Assembly (NCBI GenBank): GCA_020051025.1
Contig: JAGVJS010000261.1
Span: 1-8,302, forward strand
Length of the DNA stretch: 8,302 bases
Source: Sphingobium sp.
Lineage (GTDB): Bacteria; Pseudomonadota; Alphaproteobacteria; Sphingomonadales; Sphingomonadaceae
Direction: 5' to 3'
Part shown: positions 1 to 5,976 of the stretch, piece after piece
How the letters are laid out: each line of letters begins with the position of its first letter
Position numbering within the stretch: the first letter of the stretch is position 1
Made by a program: the position numbers and the translations under genes
Notes under the pieces: model-generated
What the model saw: the letters and a program-made list of their open reading frames with translations, nothing else
Told to the model about the DNA's origin: nothing
The model's database searches: none

Positions 1-438
1 CGCGTCCTTGTTCGCGCCGATATTGATGCCGATCACCGGGCCTTCATCCTTGGGCCGGCGATAGCGGGCGATGCGGTCGGCCGCCGCGCCCTGACCGCCA
101 TTGTTGAAGCCGAAGCGGTTGATGACGGCGCGGTCCTCCACCAGCCGGAACAGGCGTGGCTGCGGATTGCCCGGCTGGGCCAGCGGGGTCAGCGTGCCGA
201 GTTCGGCAAAACCGAAGCCCAGGCCGTGCATCTTGTGCGCGATCCGCCCATCCTTGTCATAGCCGGCCGCAAGGCCGACCGGGTTGGGAAAGCGGATGCC
301 GGCCACCACCGACTCCAGCATCGGATCGGGCGCGAGCGGCGCGGGCGTCGGCATGAAGCGCAGTGCGGCGATCGACAAATGATGGGCGCGCTCAGCATCG
401 AGGGCGAAGAGCAACGGGCGGATCAGGCGATAGGACAT
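1..438 (-). CDS. pyrD: Dihydroorotate dehydrogenase (quinone), class 2; N-terminal part, cut by window edge
   Basis: The reverse strand from the ATG at 438-436 reads through to the window edge without a stop, giving the first 146 residues. The product oxidises dihydroorotate to orotate in pyrimidine synthesis; class 2 enzymes use FMN, pass electrons to quinone and sit at the inner membrane through an N-terminal helical region. The class 2 pattern is clear: LDAERAHH at residues 13-20, FPNPVGLAAGYDKDG at 50-64 (FMN/substrate barrel start), the ELGTLTPLAQPGNPQPRLFRL stretch starting near 79, INRFGFNN at 106-113 and GINIGANKD at 137-145, all in the order seen in E. coli PyrD. The start is fixed by alignment of MSYRLIRPLLFALD with the usual class 2 N-terminus. 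The ribosome site is weak (an AGGCTGGA-like stretch just upstream). It is transcribed away from the suf operon and is not functionally tied to it. Confidence 0.95.
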   Translation of the reverse strand, partial: MSYRLIRPLLFALDAERAHHLSIAALRFMPTPAPLAPDPMLESVVAGIRFPNPVGLAAGYDKDGRIAHKMHGLGFGFAELGTLTPLAQPGNPQPRLFRLVEDRAVINRFGFNNGGQGAAADRIARYRRPKDEGPVIGINIGANKDA

Positions 439-456
439 GGTCCAGCCTATGCCAGT

Positions 457-469
457 GGACAGTCTGTCC
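457..469. promoter_or_regulatory. Short palindrome upstream of pyrD
   Basis: GGACAG, a central T, then CTGTCC form a perfect 6-bp dyad. It lies 19 bp upstream of the pyrD start codon, where a 5' leader or operator would be. It may be an operator or an RNA hairpin in the pyrD leader; nothing in the sequence identifies the protein that would bind. Function is inference only. Confidence 0.3.
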
Positions 470-477
470 GTCGAGGG

Positions 478-499
478 GCTGTTGCCATGCCGCAACAGC
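478..499. promoter_or_regulatory. 8-bp inverted repeat upstream of pyrD
   Basis: GCTGTTGC (478-485) and GCAACAGC (492-499) are perfect 8-bp inverted arms around a 6-bp centre. No T run follows on either strand, so it is not an intrinsic terminator. Its place 40-60 bp upstream of pyrD fits an operator or a leader hairpin for pyrD on the minus strand. Role unproven. Confidence 0.35.
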
Positions 500-515
500 A
501 CAGCCTCTTGGTTAT

Positions 516-538
516 TTCATGACAAGAAACGTCATGAA
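516..538. promoter_or_regulatory. 8-bp inverted repeat (TTCATGAC-N7-GTCATGAA)
   Basis: TTCATGAC (516-523) and GTCATGAA (531-538) are perfect inverted arms separated by 7 bp, giving a 23-bp dyad with centre spacing of about 15 bp, a geometry typical of a dimeric DNA-binding regulator. It stands between pyrD (minus strand) and the structured RNA region (plus strand), so it could serve either. The centre is AT-rich relative to the surrounding DNA. The regulator is unknown. Confidence 0.4.
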
Positions 539-591
539 TGAGACCGTTTGCAGCCGAAAAATGTCCGTTTCATCCAATAAAGTTGCTGCGA

Positions 592-690
592 TTCGGGGGT
601 AAAGCCGCGTTGCGACCCGAAGGCTCTCAGGCCTATGGCCTATGAGACCTTTTACTGACCCGGTGGTGAAAACTACCGGGTCATTTTTTT
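592..690 (+). ncRNA. Candidate small structured RNA (or attenuated leader) with three hairpins
   Basis: Three hairpins follow one another with almost no spacing. H1 pairs TTCGGG (592-597) with CCCGAA (616-621) and contains an inner CGC-GTT-GCG stem (606-614). H2 pairs AGG and TCTCA (621-629) with TGAGA and CCT (643-650), topped by GGCC-TAT-GGCC (630-640). H3 is the intrinsic terminator at 656-690. No plausible plus-strand protein gene ends here: open frames entering from the left are antisense to pyrD. The terminator therefore needs another transcript, either a free small RNA or the leader of the AraC-type gene 100 bp downstream. The 5' end is not known; a weak promoter could be TTGCAG (548-553) with TCCAAT (573-578), but the 19-bp spacing is poor. 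I cannot match it to a named RNA family. Confidence 0.45.
656..690 (+). terminator. Strong intrinsic terminator with GAAA tetraloop
   Basis: TGACCCGGT (656-664) pairs perfectly with ACCGGGTCA (675-683). The stem is extended by G-U, G-C and U-A pairs (665-667 with 672-674) and closed by a GAAA tetraloop at 668-671, giving a 12-bp stem. It is followed directly by seven T residues (684-690). The reverse strand has no comparable U tract after the stem, so it acts on plus-strand transcripts. It ends the structured RNA just upstream, and shields or attenuates the AraC-type gene. Confidence 0.85.
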
Positions 691-789
691 GGCTTTCGGC
701 TGTTAGCTGTCGAAAAACTTTACGATTTTCCCTTTCGGGCGCTTGCACCACCGTCGCGTTGGCGCATAGTGGCCGTCAGGGGTGAAAAG

Positions 790-1731
790 ATGGGGTCGCA
801 TCACAGCGAAAATGCGGCACGCGCCATTGCGCTGCCGGACGACCGGGGGGCGCTTTCCTACGCGGTCGATGCAGCGCAGGGACCGGTGCGGTTGCGCTAT
901 TTCGCCGCGCCGCCGCATCTGCGTCCCTATTTCGGTTCGCTCTATTTCTTCACCGTATCCGCCGACCATTATGCCGATGCTACCCGTGCCGATGTGCCGC
1001 AGTTGCGGCTGATGCTGGAGGGGGGCGGCCATTATCATTTCCAGGATGGAACAGTGATGGCGTCGCCCGACATTTGCCTGCTGGGGCCGACCATGGGTGC
1101 GACGCGCTTCGTGCTGGACCGGCCGTTGCGGTTGATGGGCATTTCTCTGCTGCCAGCGGGATGGGTGGCGCTGCATGGCGGCGACGCCAGCCAGATGGCC
1201 GACCGGTTGTGCGATCTGGCGGCGGAACGGGGCGAGGTCTATCGTCGCCTGCTGGACGGGTTGCGCACGCTGGGCGACGATGCCGATGCGATGGCGACAC
1301 TGTGCTGGGACGAGTTGGGCAAGCTGGTGCGGCCATTGCGCCCTTCAACCTGGGAATTGCTGGCAGCGATCGACGCCTGGCTGGTGGATGAAGGATCGCC
1401 CAAGGTGGAAACGCTGGCCGAAACGACCGACCTGTCGCCACGCCAGCTCGCCCGGCTGGCGAACAAATATTATGGCGCCCCGCCAAAGATGCTGGCGCGC
1501 AAATATCGGGCGCTGCGCTGTTCGGCGCGGATCGCGCTGGACGGCGACAGCTGGCAGCAGTTGTGCGAGGAGGGCGGCTTTTACGACCAGTCGCATTTCA
1601 TTCGGGAGATCAAGCATTTCATCGGCCTGACCCCGCACCAGTTGCAGACCGAGCCGTCGGCGGTTGCACAACTGACCTTGCTGCGGCGTTCGCTGGGCGG
1701 CGATGTGGCGGTGCTGAATAGGCTGAGCTAG
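790..1731 (+). CDS. AraC-family transcriptional regulator
   Basis: This 313-residue protein has a C-terminal AraC/XylS DNA-binding region with two helix-turn-helix units: roughly residues 206-242 (VETLAETTDLSPRQLARLAN, then a kinked linker helix) and 254-284 (WQQLCEEGGFYDQSHFIREI, ending FIGLTPHQL), the usual ending of this family. The N-terminal 180 residues are an unassigned effector or dimerisation domain that looks like the AraC N-terminal type beginning with a PPHLRPYFGSLYFF stretch; no ligand can be read from it. I chose ATG790 because AGGGG (778-782) sits 7 bp upstream; an in-frame GTG at 769 would extend it by 7 residues but lacks such a site. No terminator follows it, and it is 118 bp from the Rrf2 gene in the same direction, so read-through into the suf operon is possible. 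Its target is unknown. Confidence 0.85.
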   Translation: MGSHHSENAARAIALPDDRGALSYAVDAAQGPVRLRYFAAPPHLRPYFGSLYFFTVSADHYADATRADVPQLRLMLEGGGHYHFQDGTVMASPDICLLGPTMGATRFVLDRPLRLMGISLLPAGWVALHGGDASQMADRLCDLAAERGEVYRRLLDGLRTLGDDADAMATLCWDELGKLVRPLRPSTWELLAAIDAWLVDEGSPKVETLAETTDLSPRQLARLANKYYGAPPKMLARKYRALRCSARIALDGDSWQQLCEEGGFYDQSHFIREIKHFIGLTPHQLQTEPSAVAQLTLLRRSLGGDVAVLNRLS

Positions 1732-1787
1732 GCGCTTCCCAAGCAAAATTTCCTTGATTCAGGAACCGCTTGCGACCACATGCGCCC

Positions 1788-1810
1788 AATCGGATGGAAT
1801 CAGTCCGATT
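1788..1810. promoter_or_regulatory. Candidate operator of the suf operon (7-9-7 inverted repeat)
   Basis: AATCGGA (1788-1794) and TCCGATT (1804-1810) are perfect inverted arms around a 9-bp centre, 39 bp before the start of the Rrf2-type regulator. A length of 23-25 bp and this position fit sites of Rrf2 proteins such as IscR, which commonly repress their own operons. A poor -35-like TTGCGA (1770-1775) with a TGGAAT-like -10 (1795-1800) would put the -10 inside the dyad. That the neighbouring regulator binds here is inference. Confidence 0.45.
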
Positions 1811-1849
1811 TGAGAATGGTTCGCAACTTTGAAGGGCGCGTGACGCGAC

Positions 1850-2260
1850 ATGAAACTGTCGAGCTTCGCTGACTATGCGGTCGTGCTGATGTCCGCCGCC
1901 GCGCGCCATTGTGGCGCGGCGAAGATGAACGCGACGACGCTCAGCGGCGAGACCGGCATTCCGCTGCCTACTGCGCAGAAGCTGGTGAGCCGCCTGTCGG
2001 CAGCCGGACTGCTCGAATCGAGCCGGGGCACTGGCGGTGGCGTACGCCTGTCGCGGCCGCCCGCCACCATCACGCTGGCCGATGTCGTGGAGGCGGTCGA
2101 AGGACCGATCGCCATGACCGCCTGCACGGGAATGGGCGCGCATGACTGCAATCTGGAACAGGATTGCCGCATCCGTCCGCACATGAATGTGGCGAACAAC
2201 GCCATCCGCGAAGCGCTCGCGGGGGTGACCATCGCCAGTCTGACACGAGAAATGGCATGA
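1850..2260 (+). CDS. Rrf2-family regulator of the SUF operon (iron-sulfur sensing type)
   Basis: This 136-residue protein is a standard-length Rrf2 regulator. It opens with [14 protein letters not shown], the first Rrf2 helix, then a winged helix-turn-helix (residues about 28-70: [19 protein letters not shown], then the wing [13 protein letters not shown]) and the dimerisation helix. Cysteines at 92, 100 and 106 form C-X7-C-X5-C before HM at 111-112. E. coli IscR holds its [2Fe-2S] cluster with C-X5-C-X5-C plus a histidine, so this protein very likely binds a cluster too. The protein resembles the SUF-linked Rrf2 subfamily found next to sufB in Xanthomonas and sphingomonads. As first gene of the operon, overlapping sufB by 4 bp (ATGA), it is best seen as the cluster-responsive autoregulator of suf. 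GAAGGG (1831-1836) is the nearest ribosome site, rather far at 13 bp. Confidence 0.9.
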   Translation: MKLSSFADYAVVLMSAAARHCGAAKMNATTLSGETGIPLPTAQKLVSRLSAAGLLESSRGTGGGVRLSRPPATITLADVVEAVEGPIAMTACTGMGAHDCNLEQDCRIRPHMNVANNAIREALAGVTIASLTREMA

Positions 2261-3741
2261 CCGAAGAAGTAACCGCAGTTCGCAATCAGGAAGCGTATGA
2301 CGCCGCCCAGCGCGCGTCGACCTACGAACATGGCTGGTCTTCGGCCATCGAACAGGATTTCGCGCCCAAGGGGCTGAACGAGGACACCGTCCGCTTCATT
2401 TCCGCCAAGAAGAAGGAGCCGCAATGGCTGCTCGACTGGCGGCTGAAGGCGTTTGCCATGTGGCAGAAGATGGACGCGCCGGACTGGGCGAAGCTCAATG
2501 TCCCGCCGATCGACTATCAGGACGCCTATTATTACGCGGAGCCCAAGAAGAAGGTCGAGCTGGACTCGCTGGATCAGGTTGATCCCGAAATCCTGGCGAC
2601 CTATCAGAAACTGGGCATCCCCATCGCCGAGCAGGAGATGCTGGCCGGCGTGAAGGGCAGCCGCAAGATTGCGGTGGACGCCGTGTTCGACAGCGTCTCG
2701 GTCGCCACCACCTTCCGCAAGGAGCTGGAGGAAGCGGGCGTCATCTTCCGTTCCATCAGCGAGGCGGTGCGCGAATATCCCGATCTGGTGAAGAAGTGGC
2801 TGGGCAAGATCGTGCCGATGCACGACAATTATTTCGCCACATTGAACTGCGCGGTCTTTTCCGATGGCACCTTCGTTTATATCCCTAAGGGCGTGCGCTG
2901 CCCGATGGAGCTGTCGACCTATTTCCGCATCAATGCGGAAAATACGGGGCAGTTCGAACGGACGTTGATCGTCGCGGACGAGGGCAGCTATGTGTCCTAC
3001 CTCGAAGGCTGCACCGCGCCGATGCGCGACGAAAATCAGCTGCACGCCGCCGTCGTGGAACTGGTCGCGCTGGACGATGCGGAGATCAAGTACAGCACCG
3101 TCCAGAACTGGTATCCCGGCGACGAGAATGGCAAGGGCGGCATTTATAATTTCGTGACCAAGCGGGCGCTGTGTCAGGGGCGCAATTCCAAGGTCAGCTG
3201 GACGCAGGTGGAAACCGGCTCCGCGATCACCTGGAAATATCCGTCCTGCGTACTGAATGGCGAGAATAGCGTTGGCGAATTTTATTCGGTGGCGCTGACC
3301 AACAATCTGCAACAGGCCGATACCGGCACCAAGATGATCCATAATGGCAAGGGGTCGCGATCGACCATCGTGTCGAAGGGGGTCAGCGCAGGCCGTTCGA
3401 ACAACACCTATCGGGGCCTCGTGCGCGTGGCGCCGGGCGCAGAGGGCGTGCGCAACTTCACCCAGTGCGACAGCCTGTTGCTGGGCGACCAGTGCGGCGC
3501 GCATACCGTGCCCTATATCGAAGTGCGCAATCCGTCGGCGCAGATCGAGCATGAGGCGACGACGAGCAAGATCAGCGACGATCAACTCTTCTATGCGATG
3601 CAGCGCGGGCTGGATCAGGAAAGCGCGGTGTCGCTGATCGTGAACGGCTTCGCGAAGGAAGTGCTGCAACAGCTGCCGATGGAGTTCGCGGTCGAAGCGC
3701 AGAAGCTGCTGGGGATCAGCCTGGAAGGCAGCGTGGGCTAA
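2257..3741 (+). CDS. sufB: SufB, scaffold subunit of the SufBCD iron-sulfur assembly complex
   Basis: This 494-residue protein is nearly the same length as E. coli SufB (495) and matches its pattern throughout. It forms the SufB-SufC2-SufD complex in the cytoplasm, on which clusters are built. The C-terminal half has the beta-helix core: [20 protein letters not shown] at about 401-420, then [21 protein letters not shown] at 431-451 and the end [10 protein letters not shown]. Cys404 aligns with E. coli C405 and Glu433 with E434, the residues implicated in cluster formation. Other cysteines are at 198, 215, 252, 306, 331 and 413. The start is the ATG at 2257, which overlaps the stop of the Rrf2 gene (ATGA); an upstream in-frame start at 2164 would lie inside the regulator and adds unrelated sequence. 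There is no strong ribosome site, so translation is probably coupled to the regulator. A 91-bp palindromic element follows directly. Confidence 0.97.
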   Translation: MTEEVTAVRNQEAYDAAQRASTYEHGWSSAIEQDFAPKGLNEDTVRFISAKKKEPQWLLDWRLKAFAMWQKMDAPDWAKLNVPPIDYQDAYYYAEPKKKVELDSLDQVDPEILATYQKLGIPIAEQEMLAGVKGSRKIAVDAVFDSVSVATTFRKELEEAGVIFRSISEAVREYPDLVKKWLGKIVPMHDNYFATLNCAVFSDGTFVYIPKGVRCPMELSTYFRINAENTGQFERTLIVADEGSYVSYLEGCTAPMRDENQLHAAVVELVALDDAEIKYSTVQNWYPGDENGKGGIYNFVTKRALCQGRNSKVSWTQVETGSAITWKYPSCVLNGENSVGEFYSVALTNNLQQADTGTKMIHNGKGSRSTIVSKGVSAGRSNNTYRGLVRVAPGAEGVRNFTQCDSLLLGDQCGAHTVPYIEVRNPSAQIEHEATTSKISDDQLFYAMQRGLDQESAVSLIVNGFAKEVLQQLPMEFAVEAQKLLGISLEGSVG

Positions 3742-3751
3742 CGTCTTCCTG

Positions 3752-3842
3752 CGTCATGCTGAACTTGTTTCAGCATTCATTTCGCCTTCGACGGGCGAAA
3801 GGCGTGGGGAAGAATGGACCCTGAAACAAGTTCAGGGTGACG
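3752..3842. repeat. Palindromic intercistronic element, copy 1 of a 91-bp family
   Basis: The element fills most of the 131-bp sufB-orf151 gap. Each end is a perfect 8-bp hairpin with a 5-nt loop: ATGCTGAA/TTCAGCAT (3756-3776, loop CTTGT) and ACCCTGAA/TTCAGGGT (3818-3838, loop ACAAG). The two hairpins are also near-complementary to each other, including their loops. CGTCA at the left and TGACG at the right form outer inverted ends. A further hairpin TTTCGCC/GGCGAAA (3780-3800) lies in the middle. A sister copy is at 5114-5204. No coding capacity. It resembles the REP-like palindromes common in sphingomonads; it could affect mRNA stability or the relative yield of genes on either side. Confidence 0.85.
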
Positions 3843-3872
3843 ACAGAATAGAGAATTTGAAGGACGAGTGAC

Positions 3873-4328
3873 GTGAGCGACGAAGACGATATCCAGGATG
3901 CCCTCGCCGATTTCGCGGAGGATGTGAGCAATGGGCAGGCGTGGACCGCCGCCATTCGCATCCTGACCGAGGATTATGAGCTGGAAGAGGGTGAGTTGCA
4001 GGCCCGCGCCGGCAAGGATTTCGGCGACCTCGACGCCTATGAGGCGGAAAGCCGCGCTGCGCTGGAGAAGGGCGATGTCGCTTTCACCGACAAGCTGCGC
4101 ACCGACAAGGCATTCCACAAGGCGAAGGCGCCCAATCTGGCCCGCATGGGGCCAGTCAGCGAATTCGTCGTCGCGCTGCTGGAAAAGGGCGCGCCGGAAC
4201 CGGACGCCGACTGGTGGCCCTATATGCCGATCAAGCGCCATATCGACACGCTCTTCCCCGCGCCCGGCGATGTGCGCGACATGGCTTTCTGGACCGCGCG
4301 GACGCTCCAGCGCGCGCACAAGGACTGA
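3873..4328 (+). CDS. Conserved-looking hypothetical protein inside the suf operon (151 residues)
   Basis: I do not recognise this protein. It starts at GTG3873, with GAAGGA (3859-3864) 8 bp upstream, a good ribosome site. It is strongly acidic (about 32 Asp/Glu against 18 Lys/Arg), soluble in appearance, with no signal peptide, membrane segment or cysteine, so it cannot itself ligate a cluster by cysteine. Visible parts are an acidic N-terminal helix (DEDDIQDALADFAEDV), a Glu-rich stretch at about 33-41, and an aromatic, proline-rich segment DADWWPYMPIKRHIDTLF near 113-130. The codon use looks like that of its neighbours. It ends 6 bp before sufC, so it is expressed with it. Placement between sufB and sufC suggests a role linked to cluster assembly, such as a partner or adaptor, but that is guilt by association only. 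That it is a real gene is supported by the ribosome site, spacing and GC-rich codon pattern. Confidence 0.8.
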   Translation: MSDEDDIQDALADFAEDVSNGQAWTAAIRILTEDYELEEGELQARAGKDFGDLDAYEAESRAALEKGDVAFTDKLRTDKAFHKAKAPNLARMGPVSEFVVALLEKGAPEPDADWWPYMPIKRHIDTLFPAPGDVRDMAFWTARTLQRAHKD

Positions 4329-4334
4329 AGACCG

Positions 4335-5093
4335 ATGCTGACGATCGACAACCTCACCAACGAAATCGACGGCAAGGCGATCCTGAAAGGCCTGTCGCTG
4401 ACCATCAACGCGGGCGAAATCCACGCGATCATGGGGCCGAACGGCGCGGGCAAATCGACGCTGGCCTATACGCTGGGCGGCCGTCCCAACTATGAAGTGA
4501 CCGGCGGCAGCGCGACCTTCGAGGGCGCCGACCTGTTCGACATGGACCCGCATGAGCGGGCCGCGGCCGGCCTGTTCCTGGGTTTCCAGTACCCGGTCGA
4601 GATTCCGGGTGTCTCCAACCTGCAATTCCTGCGCGAAAGCCTCAATTCGCAGCGCCGCGCGCGCGGCGAGAAGGAGCTGAACGGCGGCGAGTTCATCAAG
4701 CTGGCCAAGGAAAAGGCGGGCCTGCTGGGCCTCGACATGGAGATGCTCAAGCGTCCCGTGAATGTCGGCTTTTCGGGCGGTGAGAAGAAGCGCGCCGAAA
4801 TGGTGCAGATGGGCATATTGGACCCGAAGCTGGCGATCCTTGACGAAACCGACTCCGGCCTCGACATTGATGCATTGAAGATCGTGGGGTCGGGCATCAA
4901 CGCGATCATGCGTAAGCCCGACAAGGCCGTGCTGCTGATCACCCATTATCAGCGGCTGCTCGACTATGTGAAGCCGGACTTCGTCCATGTCCTGGCGGCA
5001 GGCCGGATCGTCAAGTCGGGCGGTCCCGAACTGGCGCTGGAACTGGAACGCGAAGGCTATGCCGAGGTTCTTGGGGCCGAGGTGGTTGCGTGA
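4335..5093 (+). CDS. sufC: SufC, ATPase subunit of the SufBCD complex
   Basis: This 252-residue protein is an ABC-type ATPase of usual SufC length. It carries Walker A GPNGAGKS (34-41), the Q-loop in FLGFQYPVEIPGVSNLQF (81-98), the signature FSGGEKKR (146-153), Walker B LAILDE (166-171), the D-loop SGLD (174-177) and the switch His204 in LITHYQRLL. FQYPVEIPGV and ETDSGLDIDALK are typical of SufC rather than of transport ATPases. It is cytoplasmic and soluble, dimerises on the SufB-SufD heterodimer and uses ATP to open the scaffold for cluster formation. It starts 6 bp after orf151; possible ribosome sites are AAGGA (4320-4324) or GAAG (4327-4330). A 91-bp palindromic element separates it from sufD. 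Confidence 0.97.
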   Translation: MLTIDNLTNEIDGKAILKGLSLTINAGEIHAIMGPNGAGKSTLAYTLGGRPNYEVTGGSATFEGADLFDMDPHERAAAGLFLGFQYPVEIPGVSNLQFLRESLNSQRRARGEKELNGGEFIKLAKEKAGLLGLDMEMLKRPVNVGFSGGEKKRAEMVQMGILDPKLAILDETDSGLDIDALKIVGSGINAIMRKPDKAVLLITHYQRLLDYVKPDFVHVLAAGRIVKSGGPELALELEREGYAEVLGAEVVA

Positions 5094-5113
5094 TTCAGGC
5101 ACGGCACCTTCCT

Positions 5114-5204
5114 CGTCATGCTGAACTTGTTTCAGCATCCATCGTGCCTTCGCGAATAATGGTGCGTGGGGAGAAATGGACCCTGAAACAAGTTCAGGGT
5201 GACG
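5114..5204. repeat. Palindromic intercistronic element, copy 2 of the 91-bp family
   Basis: It has the same length and the same internal spacing as the copy at 3752-3842. End hairpins are ATGCTGAA/TTCAGCAT (5118-5138) and ACCCTGAA/TTCAGGGT (5180-5200), identical to copy 1; outer CGTCA and TGACG are also kept. The middle (about 40 bp) has drifted but shares GCCTTCG and GCGTGGGGA with copy 1. It sits in the 130-bp sufC-sufD gap and ends 9 bp before the AGGGG ribosome site of sufD, so its right hairpin could influence sufD translation. Confidence 0.85.
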
Positions 5205-5223
5205 ATATCGCGAGGGGTGAGGG

Positions 5224-5976
5224 ATGACCGCATTGGCCCTGCCCACGCGCAAGGACGAAGCCTGGCGCTATAGCGATCTGGAGGCTGTCGCCGCCATCTG
5301 GCCGACGCCTGCGCCCACCCGCATCGACGTGGCGGAGGGCGACAGCGTGCGCCATCATCTGTTGCAGGATGCAGGCGACGGGGCGGCGGCGGTGCATGAT
5401 TATGTCATCACCATCGCGGACGGGGCGCGGTGCGACTTCCATGTGCTGAACATCGGCGGCAAGCTGGGCCGCGTGACCTTCACCGTCACGATCGGCAGCA
5501 ACGCTCATTTCGAACTCAATGGCGCGATCATCGGCGGCGGCGACCAGGTGCTGGAGATCATCACCAGCGTCACCCATGCAAAGCCCGATTCGACCAGCGG
5601 CCAGACGATTCGCTCCATTCTGGGCCAGCGCGCCACGGGCAGCTATCTGGGCAGCATCAATGTCGCGCGCGATGCGCAGCGCACCGACGCTTTCCAGTCG
5701 ATCAAGGCCATGCTGCTGGATCGCACGGCAACGGCCAATGCCAAGCCGGAGCTGGAAATCTTCGCCGACGACGTGAAATGCGCCCATGGCGCGACGGTGG
5801 GTGAACTGGACAAGCAGGCGCTGTTCTACATGGCCAGCCGCGGCATGGACCCGGCGACGGCCAAGACGCTGTTGCTGAAAGCCTTCGTCGCGGGCGTGTT
5901 CGACGATGTGGCGGACGAGGCGGTCAAGGACGGGCTGGAGGCCGCTGCGCTCGCCAGGCTGGAGGCTTTGGTATGA
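5224..5976 (+). CDS. sufD: SufD, scaffold partner of SufB (short form)
   Basis: This 250-residue protein belongs to the SufB/SufD family and partners SufB in the SufBC2D scaffold. It begins with ALPTRKDEAWRYSDL (5-19), the usual SufD opening, goes through a beta-helix core and ends in the family signature VKCAHGATVGELDKQALFY (184-202) and SRGMDPATAKTLLLKAF. His188 aligns with E. coli SufD H360, which is needed for cluster assembly; Cys186 is adjacent. At 250 residues it is much shorter than E. coli SufD (423), having lost most of the N-terminal region, but no frameshift is visible and the short form appears normal for this lineage. AGGGG (5213-5217), 6 bp upstream of ATG5224, fixes the start. 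It overlaps sufS by 4 bp (ATGA), pointing to coupled translation. Confidence 0.93.
   Translation: MTALALPTRKDEAWRYSDLEAVAAIWPTPAPTRIDVAEGDSVRHHLLQDAGDGAAAVHDYVITIADGARCDFHVLNIGGKLGRVTFTVTIGSNAHFELNGAIIGGGDQVLEIITSVTHAKPDSTSGQTIRSILGQRATGSYLGSINVARDAQRTDAFQSIKAMLLDRTATANAKPELEIFADDVKCAHGATVGELDKQALFYMASRGMDPATAKTLLLKAFVAGVFDDVADEAVKDGLEAAALARLEALV

Noticed and set aside
226..602. Plus-strand open frames (226-522 and 363-602) that might precede the terminator at 656-690
   Set aside because: Both begin antisense to pyrD, with Arg-rich shadow-like translation and no good ribosome site; they do not explain the terminator convincingly.
703..1176. A 157-residue minus-strand open frame before and opposite the AraC-type gene
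   Set aside because: Gln/Arg/His-rich shadow composition, no domain, overlaps a well supported gene.
1740..1772. Imperfect palindrome after the AraC-type gene (CAAGC ... TTCCT-TGATTC-AGGAA ... GCTTG) as a possible terminator
   Set aside because: No T run follows, and the inner and outer stems are separated by unequal unpaired bases; not listed as a terminator.
1762..1790. GGAAC at 1762-1766 as the -35 of an EcfG-type general stress promoter
   Set aside because: No CGTT -10 element is found at the required 16-17 bp distance.
1873..3669. A 598-residue open frame on the minus strand opposite the Rrf2 gene and sufB
   Set aside because: It lies wholly antisense to clearly identified genes, its translation shows no family pattern, and long antisense frames are expected in GC-rich DNA with this codon bias.
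3752..3842. CRISPR-like array from the two similar elements
   Set aside because: Only two copies, 1.3 kb apart with a gene pair between, each internally palindromic; no spacers or cas genes.
3777..5252. A 491-residue minus-strand open frame opposite orf151 and sufC
   Set aside because: Shadow of sufC and orf151; it passes through both palindromic elements and has no recognisable domain.
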